Shown here piece after piece: positions 1 through 5,361 of a stretch of DNA of 9,071 bases. The translations under genes were made by a program, and so were the position numbers. The DNA lies in assembly GCA_964345395.1 (NCBI GenBank), contig CAYFRA010000060.1, positions 1 to 9,071 of the forward strand, read 5' to 3'. The notes below the pieces were generated by a model. The model made no database searches and was not told the origin of the DNA. It worked only from the letters and a program-made list of their open reading frames with translations. Each line of letters starts with the position of its first letter. Within the stretch, counting starts at the first letter, position 1. Origin of the DNA: UPXZ01 sp964345395. Its GTDB lineage: Bacteria; Bacteroidota; Bacteroidia; Bacteroidales; Paludibacteraceae.

Positions 1-54
1 CAGTGACCCCCTGATTATGAGTCAGGTGCTACTAACCAACTGAGCTATGGGCCC
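1..54 (-). tRNA. tRNA with CAU anticodon (elongator Met or Ile2), 3' part cut off by window edge
   Basis: Read on the minus strand, the sequence starts GGGCCCA (acceptor 5' half), then TA, the D arm GCTC-AGTTGGTTA, and the anticodon arm CCTGA-CTCATAA-TCAGG. The CAT anticodon is at 17-19. A GGGTC variable loop follows, then the start of the T stem (ACTG). The T loop, the acceptor 3' half and the discriminator base lie beyond position 1. The anticodon stem lacks the three G:C pairs of initiator tRNA, so this is elongator tRNA-Met or the lysidine-modified tRNA-Ile2. The visible part cannot separate these two. One oddity is an extra base in the 3' half of the D arm (GTAGC where GAGC is usual), which leaves a mismatch or a bulge. 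Confidence 0.93.
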
Positions 55-85
55 TGTTTTCAATAAAAATTAGCGATAAAATCAC

Positions 86-93
86 TATCTTTG
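86..93 (+). promoter_or_regulatory. -7 box of a probable promoter for the HAD phosphatase gene
   Basis: TATCTTTG matches the TAnnTTTG -7 consensus on the plus strand, about 70 bases before the ATG at 166. I see no TTG at the expected -33 distance (about 63-66), so the promoter is half-supported. The predicted start, near 98-100, almost coincides with that of the oppositely directed tRNA promoter. Confidence 0.45.
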
Positions 94-105
94 TAAAAAC
101 GAATA

Positions 106-136
106 CAAAAGTACGATAATTTTGTTGAAAAACAAA
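106..136 (-). promoter_or_regulatory. Bacteroidota-type promoter for the CAU tRNA
   Basis: On the minus strand TTTG (133-136) is followed after 19 bases by TACTTTTG (106-113). This matches the -33 TTTG / -7 TAnnTTTG consensus of the Bacteroidota primary sigma factor. Transcription would start near position 99-101 and give the tRNA a 5' leader of about 45 bases. Both boxes and the spacing fit, so this is one of the two best promoters in the window. Confidence 0.7.
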
Positions 137-165
137 TTAACTTGAAAAATAATTGATATAAAAAT

Positions 166-783
166 ATGAAAATTAAACCAAATGTAAACTGTGTGATATT
201 TGACTTGGGTGGAGTGCTTGTCAATTTAGATTGGGATGCGTGCGTTGATAGCTTTATTGAAATTGGGGTTGAAAGCATCAAAGATATACTGAGCACAACT
301 CACCAAAAAGGCCTTTTATTGGATTATGAATTGGGTAAAATCACCACCGTTGAGTATAGAGAGAAAATAAAAGAAATAAGCACAAAACCTCTTAAAGACA
401 GCGAGATAGACGATGCTCTTACTTCTCTTCTTGTCAATATCCCCGAAGAAAAACTAAACTTGATTTTTGAATTGAAGAAACACTACAAAGTGTTTATGCT
501 CAGCAACATCAATGAGATATCCTTTGAATATATCAAAGAGAATTTTTTCACTACGGGAGGTAAACAGATAGAAGATTATTTTGACAAGTGGTATTTGTCC
601 TATGAGGTGGGTTTGAGCAAACCTGACGCAAGAATTTACCAAACTATTCTTGATGACAACAATTTAATTGCAGAAGAGTGTCTCTTTTTTGATGATAGTC
701 CGATGAATGTTGAGGCGGCTCGCAAACTCGGTTTTCAAGCGGAAGTGATTGAGCCTTACTCTGCTATCAATTTGGAATTTTGA
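166..783 (+). CDS. HAD-superfamily phosphatase, YihX-like (subclass IA)
   Basis: This 205-residue cytoplasmic protein has the four HAD motifs in order. Motif I is FDLGGVLV with nucleophile Asp13, motif II is MLSN (Ser113, Asn114), motif III is LSKPDARIY (Lys152), and motif IV is FFDDSP (Asp176, Asp177). The helical cap lies between motifs I and II at about residues 25-95. The position two after the nucleophile is Gly15, not the usual general acid Asp. E. coli YihX, an alpha-D-glucose-1-phosphate phosphatase, has the same DLG pattern and similar length, so a small sugar phosphate or other small phosphoester is the likely substrate; the exact one cannot be read from sequence. ATG 166 is the first Met of the frame and sits just before motif I, so the start is firm. 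The leader is A-rich with no Shine-Dalgarno sequence. A 102-base gap with its own promoter separates it from ribF. Confidence 0.88.
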   Translation: MKIKPNVNCVIFDLGGVLVNLDWDACVDSFIEIGVESIKDILSTTHQKGLLLDYELGKITTVEYREKIKEISTKPLKDSEIDDALTSLLVNIPEEKLNLIFELKKHYKVFMLSNINEISFEYIKENFFTTGGKQIEDYFDKWYLSYEVGLSKPDARIYQTILDDNNLIAEECLFFDDSPMNVEAARKLGFQAEVIEPYSAINLEF

Positions 784-828
784 TTTCTTCCTCTTTGCTA
801 ACAAATGAAATCTATTTCAAAAACCGTC

Positions 829-857
829 TTGTTTTTCACTAAAAATCTGTATCTTTG
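829..857 (+). promoter_or_regulatory. Probable ribF promoter (Bacteroidota type)
   Basis: TTG (829-831) and TATCTTTG (850-857) are separated by 18 bases, close to the -33/-7 arrangement of Bacteroidota promoters. The predicted transcription start near 863 leaves a leader of about 20-25 bases before the ATG at 886. That leader is too short for an FMN riboswitch, and none is visible upstream. Confidence 0.6.
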
Positions 858-885
858 AATTTATTTTATTTTACGCGCAATTAAA

Positions 886-1818
886 ATGTATATTTTTAGA
901 AACAACGAATCGATATCGTGGGATAAATGTGTTGCTACAGTTGGCTTTTTTGATGGTGTGCACGGCGGACACCGATTTTTAATCAACGAAGTGATAGCTG
1001 AAGCAAAAGATAAAAAACTTCCATCTGTAGTTGTTACTTTCAACGAACACCCTCGCAGTGTACTTAAGAGTGATTACCAACCCAGTTTACTAACAACTTT
1101 AGAAGAAAAACTTGAGCTGTTGAGCTCTACAGGGATTGATGCTTGCGTTGTGCTCGATTTCACAATTGAACTTTCAAAATATAGTGCAAAGGAATTTATT
1201 CAAAATATTTTATTTGAAAAACTTCATATCGAAGCGCTATTCATTGGTTATGATCATCGTTTTGGACACAATCGAGAAGAGGGTTTTGAGGCGTATCAAA
1301 AATATGGTAGGGAATTGAATATGCGGGTGATAGAGGCTGATAAATATGAACTGCAAGGTGATGAACATTTTAGTAGTACTCAAATTAGACAGGCGCTGCT
1401 TCAAGGCGATCTTCGTTTAGCGAACACGCTTTTAACATATCCCTATACATTCATTGGCAAAGTAGTAGGAGGATATAAGCGAGGTAGAAAAATTGGTTTT
1501 CCAACAGCCAATATTTGGTTTGAAAACAGAGAAAAGATTGTCCCCGCCATAGGTGTTTATGCTGTTTATGTCTATATAAAAGATTCCAAGCATATTGGTA
1601 TGATGAATATCGGTTATCGACCCACATTTTCGGCAGACGACTCCATCAGTATGGAGGTTCATATCATCGATTTTGATAATGATATCTATGAACATACCAT
1701 TAAGATAGAATTGGTCTATCGCATACGAGATGAGAAAAAATTTGATGGAATTGATGCTTTGAAGGAACAATTAAACAGAGATAAATTGCAAGTTATTAAT
1801 CTTTTATCTGTTAAGTGA
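886..1818 (+). CDS. ribF: Bifunctional riboflavin kinase / FMN adenylyltransferase
   Basis: This cytoplasmic enzyme phosphorylates riboflavin to FMN with ATP and then adenylylates FMN to FAD. The 310-residue length is normal for RibF. The N-terminal nucleotidyltransferase half shows GFFDGVHGGH (20-29), with the nucleotide-binding HxGH signature, and SSTQIR (163-168), equivalent to the ISSTxIR motif. The C-terminal flavokinase half begins near residue 186 and shows GRKIGFPTAN with the ATP/Mg-binding PTAN at 206-209. The MEVHIIDFD segment carries the expected catalytic Glu at 257. Both active sites look intact, so both reactions are expected. The ATG at 886 places the nucleotide-binding motif at the usual distance from the N terminus. 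Its own promoter lies at 829-857. The M3 peptidase gene follows 57 bases downstream on the same strand and may share the transcript, although there is no metabolic link. Confidence 0.96.
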   Translation: MYIFRNNESISWDKCVATVGFFDGVHGGHRFLINEVIAEAKDKKLPSVVVTFNEHPRSVLKSDYQPSLLTTLEEKLELLSSTGIDACVVLDFTIELSKYSAKEFIQNILFEKLHIEALFIGYDHRFGHNREEGFEAYQKYGRELNMRVIEADKYELQGDEHFSSTQIRQALLQGDLRLANTLLTYPYTFIGKVVGGYKRGRKIGFPTANIWFENREKIVPAIGVYAVYVYIKDSKHIGMMNIGYRPTFSADDSISMEVHIIDFDNDIYEHTIKIELVYRIRDEKKFDGIDALKEQLNRDKLQVINLLSVK

Positions 1819-1875
1819 AAATCAAAAAAATAGAACTCAATTAAAAATTTTTATATAACAAGTAAAACAAAAAAC

Positions 1876-3975
1876 ATGAAAAAAATTATTTTAGCCATGC
1901 TTATTGGAACAGTTTTGATGGCATGTAATGGAAAAACAGGGAGCAATCCTTTTTTCCAAGATTACGAAAACGAGTATCAGGCACCGCCTTTCGACAAAAT
2001 TAAAAATGCCCACTATCTCCCAGCATTTGAAGAGGGGATAAAACAGCAAGAGGCAGAAATAGAGGCTATTGCTAATAATGAAGAGGCTCCAACTTTTGAA
2101 AATACCATTGCAGCAATGGAGTTTAGCGGAGAGTTGTTGAGTAAAGTTTCAAGTGTATTTTTCAACCTTGTAGCAGCTGAAACCAATCCTGAAATGAACA
2201 AGATTGCACAGGAAATTACACCAAAACTTACAGCACATAGTGACAATATTTATCTGAATGATAAATTATTCCAACGTGTGAAAACACTTCACGAAAATGC
2301 AAGTGAATTGGATTTGAACGACGAACAGCTACGCGTTTTAGATAAAATATATAAGCGTTTTGTACGTGGTGGTGCAGATTTGAATGACGAACAAAAAGCT
2401 GAATTGCGTGAAATCAACAAAGAATTGAGCAGTTTAGAGTTGAAATTCGAACAAAATGTAATGGAAGAGACAAACGCTTATCAAAAATTTGTTGAGAACG
2501 AAGAAGATTTAGCCGGACTTCCAGAGGGTGTGGTGCAAGCTGCTGCTGAAGCTGCCAAACAAGCAGGAAAAGAGGGGCAGTGGCTTTTCACAACTCAAAA
2601 ATCGAGTTTCTTACCTGTGTTGCAATATGGCGAAAACCGTGAACTCCGCAAAGATTTGCTATTAGCCTACAATAATCGTTGCAACAACGACAATGAATTT
2701 GACAACAAAGAGGTGATTAACAAAATCATGAACTTACGCATTAAAAAAGCTCAATTACTTGGTTTCAATACGCCAGCTGAGTTTATTTTAGACAACACTA
2801 TGGCGAAAACACCTGAGATTGTTTATGATTTCTTGGATAAACTTTGGAAACCATCAGTTGCAAAAGCAAAAGAAGAAGCTTATGAACTTCAAAAAATGAT
2901 GGATGCTGAAGGAAAAGGAGAGAAATTAGAAGCTTGGGATTGGTGGTATTATTCTGAAAAACTAAGAGTTGAGAAATATGACTTAGATGAAGAAGAACTT
3001 AAGCAATATTTCAAATTGGATAATGTTAGAAATGGTGTGTTCTACGTAACAAACAAACTGTTTGGTTTGAATTTTGAAAAATTAGACAATATGCCTATCT
3101 ATCACAATGAGGTTGAGGTGTTTAAAGTTACAGATGCTGATGACTCTCTAATTGGTATTTTATATACCGACTATTTCCCACGTGCAGGCAAAAATGTAGG
3201 AGCGTGGATGAATAACATCAAAGAGCAATACATTAAAGATGGCGTAAATGAACGTCCTATCATCATCAACGTAGGTAACTTCACCCGACCCACTTCTACA
3301 AAACCATCATTGCTGACTATTGATGAGGTAGAAACTCTATTCCACGAGTTTGGTCATGCCCTACACGGACTTTTGGCACAATCGACTTACCCATCTCTAT
3401 CGGGCACAAACGTACTTCGCGACTTTGTTGAGCTGCCTTCACAAATTATGGAAAACTGGTGCTTTGAGCCAGAGGTAATGAAACAATATGCTTTCCATTA
3501 TGAAACAGGTGAAGTTATGCCAGATGAGTTGATCGAAAAAATCAATAATGCAGGTACATTCAATCAAGGTTTTATTATGACTGAATTTATGGCTGCAGCA
3601 TTTTTAGATATGGATTTCCATAGCTTGTCAGAAGTGCAAGATATTGATGTGATGGCTTTTGAAAAACAAACAATGGATAGGATCGGAATGATGCCTGAAA
3701 TTTTTGTACGTTATCGTAGTCCTTTCTTCAAACACACATTTGAAGGTGGCTATGCAGCTGGCTATTACGGATACAAATGGGCAGAGGTTTTAGATGCTGA
3801 TGCTTTTCAAGCTTTTGTTGAAACAGGTGATATTTTCAATAAAGATGTAGCCGATGCGTTCCGCAAAAATATTCTTGAAAAAGGAGATGCTGAAGATCCT
3901 TCAAAACTTTACAGAGACTTCCGTGGTAAAGATGCAACTCCCGATGCTCTTTTAATCAAACGAGGATTAAGATAA
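1876..3975 (+). CDS. dcp: Lipoprotein M3-family zinc metallopeptidase, peptidyl-dipeptidase Dcp type
   Basis: This 699-residue protein most resembles the Dcp branch of family M3, enzymes that remove C-terminal dipeptides from oligopeptides. The zinc site is HEFGH at 490-494 with the third ligand Glu519 in DFVELPSQ, 25 residues after the second His, which is the spacing known for M3 enzymes. Downstream, HTFEGGYAAGYYGYKW carries His620 and the substrate-binding tyrosines around 626-633. A type II signal peptide (residues 1-16, lipobox VLMA-Cys17) predicts lipid anchoring in the envelope. The residues after Cys17 are NGKTG and lack the acidic surface-export signal of some Bacteroidota lipoproteins, so a periplasm-facing location is the better guess. 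Its role is probably peptide degradation for nutrition or protein turnover. No Shine-Dalgarno sequence and no clear promoter lie in the 57 bases after ribF. A strong terminator follows. Confidence 0.93.
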   Translation: MKKIILAMLIGTVLMACNGKTGSNPFFQDYENEYQAPPFDKIKNAHYLPAFEEGIKQQEAEIEAIANNEEAPTFENTIAAMEFSGELLSKVSSVFFNLVAAETNPEMNKIAQEITPKLTAHSDNIYLNDKLFQRVKTLHENASELDLNDEQLRVLDKIYKRFVRGGADLNDEQKAELREINKELSSLELKFEQNVMEETNAYQKFVENEEDLAGLPEGVVQAAAEAAKQAGKEGQWLFTTQKSSFLPVLQYGENRELRKDLLLAYNNRCNNDNEFDNKEVINKIMNLRIKKAQLLGFNTPAEFILDNTMAKTPEIVYDFLDKLWKPSVAKAKEEAYELQKMMDAEGKGEKLEAWDWWYYSEKLRVEKYDLDEEELKQYFKLDNVRNGVFYVTNKLFGLNFEKLDNMPIYHNEVEVFKVTDADDSLIGILYTDYFPRAGKNVGAWMNNIKEQYIKDGVNERPIIINVGNFTRPTSTKPSLLTIDEVETLFHEFGHALHGLLAQSTYPSLSGTNVLRDFVELPSQIMENWCFEPEVMKQYAFHYETGEVMPDELIEKINNAGTFNQGFIMTEFMAAAFLDMDFHSLSEVQDIDVMAFEKQTMDRIGMMPEIFVRYRSPFFKHTFEGGYAAGYYGYKWAEVLDADAFQAFVETGDIFNKDVADAFRKNILEKGDAEDPSKLYRDFRGKDATPDALLIKRGLR

Positions 3976-3995
3976 AATAATCTCTCATCATATTT

Positions 3996-4030
3996 AAAAG
4001 TGGGGATACAAATTTGTGTCCCTACTTTTT
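3996..4030 (+). terminator. Rho-independent terminator after the M3 peptidase gene
   Basis: A near-perfect inverted repeat centred at 4012/4013 pairs GTGGGGATAC with GTGTCCCTAC, using two G.T wobbles (4002/4023 and 4007/4018), and extends inward through AAATTT. It is preceded by AAAA and followed by TTTTT (4026-4030). It lies 20 bases past the stop codon. The flanking A and T tracts would also let it work on the minus strand, but no minus-strand gene ends here. Confidence 0.85.
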
Positions 4031-4058
4031 GTTTAAATCACAACTATGCTTACTTTTG
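4028..4058 (+). promoter_or_regulatory. Promoter of the membrane protein gene
   Basis: TTTG (4028-4031) and TACTTTTG (4051-4058) are separated by 19 bases, an exact fit to the Bacteroidota -33/-7 consensus. The -33 box is built into the U-tract of the preceding terminator. Transcription should start near 4063-4065, leaving a leader of only about 12-14 bases before ATG 4077 and no room for a classical ribosome binding site. Confidence 0.75.
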
Positions 4059-4076
4059 TATAAAATATGATTTGAA

Positions 4077-5030
4077 ATGAAAATCAAGCTACAAAAACTA
4101 AATGTACCTCCTATTGCTACGATTGTGTTGATATACTTGTTATCAGCAGTTGTTTGGTTTGGTAGCTATTTCTTTTACCAAACTCCCTATATGCCGCAGG
4201 GGAAATGTGCCGATATGGCCAATGACTTTATCCCTTTTGATAGTTTGATTGCCCACACCATCACTTTTATTTTTGTTTTTATAAATTCTATTGTGCTCAG
4301 CCAGATGAATAGGAAATTCTCTTTCATCCGAACAAGATCTTTCTATCCATCCTTCCTATATCTGCTGATCTCAAGCACTTGGCTGCATATACACGCTAAC
4401 TATATCGGTGCTGTAGCAAGTTTTTTTATGTTGATAGCTTTTTTCCTCTGCTTGGATATGTACAAAAACAGGCAAGCTTTTGAACATGCTTACCTCGCCT
4501 CTTTTCTGTTTTCATTAGCGAGTCTATTGGTCACCGACTATCTTTTTATCATACCCATTTTCTTGTTTGCCCCATTCATATTAAAAGCAAACTCATTGAA
4601 GGTGTTTTTGGCATCATTAATTGGACTTGCTACACCTTGGATATTATATTTCTCAATCTCATTTTTCTTTTTTAATCAAACATATCACACCGATGATATT
4701 GTGGCATTTTTCTTAGAGAATGAATTGTTTAATCATATGAATTTTTCAGCTGTAGTATATTCTACGCTATTACTTGTTATGGTAGTTATAAGCACCATAC
4801 AAACTTTCTCAAACTGGATGAAAGACAGTATCCAAGCACGCAATCAGTTTAGTTTTATTATACTTTTAGGATTTGCACTCATATTCTTATCACTTTTCCG
4901 TTTCAACAATTACAGCTCCATTTTATTTACCATTATATTCTATTTCGCCATACAATTGGCTTATCCATTTGCCTTGGTAAAAAACAAAATCAACCCCATT
5001 CTATTTCTATTACTGCTCTTCTCAAGCTTT
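4077..5030 (+). CDS. Polytopic inner-membrane protein of unknown function, 3' end lost in assembly gap
   Basis: I do not recognise a named family. The 318 residues visible before the gap form about ten hydrophobic segments, roughly at 13-33, 56-76, 90-104, 108-127, 137-168 (possibly two), 176-198, 223-241, 258-274, 279-300 and from 306 into the gap. The loops are short, and there is no signal peptide or catalytic motif. The protein is rich in Phe, Leu and Ile with frequent aromatic clusters such as ISFFFF near 194-199. The shape resembles uncharacterised Bacteroidota multi-pass proteins annotated only as hypothetical or DUF entries; that comparison is from memory and weak. The start at 4077 is the first Met and lies just behind a good promoter. 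The frame meets N at 5031, so the true end is unknown. The frame can be read across 100 Ns to a stop at 5151-5153, but 100 is a placeholder gap size and this continuation should not be trusted. Confidence 0.75.
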
Positions 5031-5130
5031 NNNNNNNNNNNNNNNNNNNNNNNNNNNNNNNNNNNNNNNNNNNNNNNNNNNNNNNNNNNNNNNNNNNNNN
5101 NNNNNNNNNNNNNNNNNNNNNNNNNNNNNN
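5031..5130. other. Assembly gap, exactly 100 N
   Basis: A run of exactly 100 N is the usual scaffold placeholder for a gap of unknown length. Missing DNA may include the end of the membrane protein gene and possibly further genes. Together with the non-coding stretch after it, 5031-5361 contains no gene that can be confirmed. Confidence 0.97.
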
Positions 5131-5160
5131 GAAAGAGCAAAGAAGAAAGATAAAAGATGA
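5131..5160 (+). CDS. Possible 3' tail of a gene broken by the gap
   Basis: Right after the gap two plus-strand frames stay open for a few codons and then stop. One reads ERAKKKDKR and ends with TGA at 5158-5160. The other reads KSKEER and ends with TAA at 5151-5153, the frame that a literal 100-base gap would join to the upstream membrane protein. A short, highly charged Lys/Arg/Glu tail is plausible as a cytoplasmic C-terminus in either frame. It could belong to the membrane protein, to another gene hidden in the gap, or be non-coding purine-rich sequence. Confidence 0.3.
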   Translation, partial: ERAKKKDKR

Positions 5161-5203
5161 GAGTTTTTTACTTTCAACTTAAGTGATGCAACTTTCATAC
5201 ATA

Positions 5204-5256
5204 AAGACCTATTCCCACCTTTTCCGCAGGAAAGGGTTTAGAGAAATATAGGTCTT
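5204..5256. repeat. Compact palindromic element with two stacked stems
   Basis: The outer arms AAGACCTAT (5204-5212) and ATAGGTCTT (5248-5256) are perfect 9-base inverted repeats. Inside them ACCTTTTCC (5217-5225) pairs with GGAAAGGGT (5229-5237) over 9 bases with one G.T wobble, closing on the three-base loop GCA. The two stems are separated by a 4 x 10 base internal loop. No T-run follows on either strand, so it is not a standard terminator. It resembles short dispersed palindromic repeats (REP-like) or a structured 3' UTR between the membrane protein gene and the end of alaS. A single copy in this window cannot decide which. Confidence 0.55.
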
Positions 5257-5271
5257 GACGCGTAAAATAAG

Positions 5272-5322
5272 CATAAAGTTAGGGATAATTTTTTACTGTC
5301 TTGTATGATTACGAACTTTATG
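5272..5322. repeat. Inverted repeat CATAAAGTT / AACTTTATG
   Basis: A perfect 9-base inverted repeat has arms at 5272-5280 and 5314-5322 with 33 bases between them. The stem is AT-rich, so it would be weak as RNA. The right arm overlaps the tandem repeat that follows. It lies 40 bases beyond the alaS stop codon and could form part of the alaS 3' end. Confidence 0.4.
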
Positions 5323-5347
5323 AACTTTAAAAACTTTATAACTTCTA
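5312..5347. repeat. Short tandem repeat, three 9-base copies of NNAACTTTA
   Basis: CGAACTTTA (5312-5320), TGAACTTTA (5321-5329) and AAAACTTTA (5330-5338) follow each other directly, with a decayed partial copy up to 5347. The array lies 14 bases past the alaS stop codon. No coding role is possible; it may be slippage-generated intergenic sequence. Confidence 0.5.
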
Positions 5348-5361
5348 ACTAAAATCTCACT

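Noticed and set aside
60..296. Minus-strand open frame of 78 codons
   Set aside because: It overlaps the HAD gene and both promoters near the tRNA. Its translation is low-complexity and shows no family features.
806..819. Small hairpin TGAAATCTATTTCA after the HAD gene, considered as a terminator
   Set aside because: It has a stem of only five AT-rich pairs and is followed by AAAAACC, not by a T-run.
866..877. TTATTTTACGCG before ribF, repeated in inverted orientation at 5259-5270
   Set aside because: A 12-base match between two places in 9 kb of AT-rich DNA is expected several times by chance, and nothing else is shared around it.
829..885. FMN riboswitch ahead of ribF
   Set aside because: The predicted leader is only about 20-25 bases, and no conserved RFN element pattern is visible between the HAD stop codon and ribF.
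1842..1853. Palindrome TAAAAATTTTTA between ribF and the peptidase gene, considered as a terminator
   Set aside because: It is AT-only, with no stable stem and no T-tract beyond its own arm.
5031..5153. Continuation of the membrane protein through the N run to a stop at 5151-5153
   Set aside because: The 100-base gap is a placeholder, so the reading frame on the far side is not defined by this sequence.
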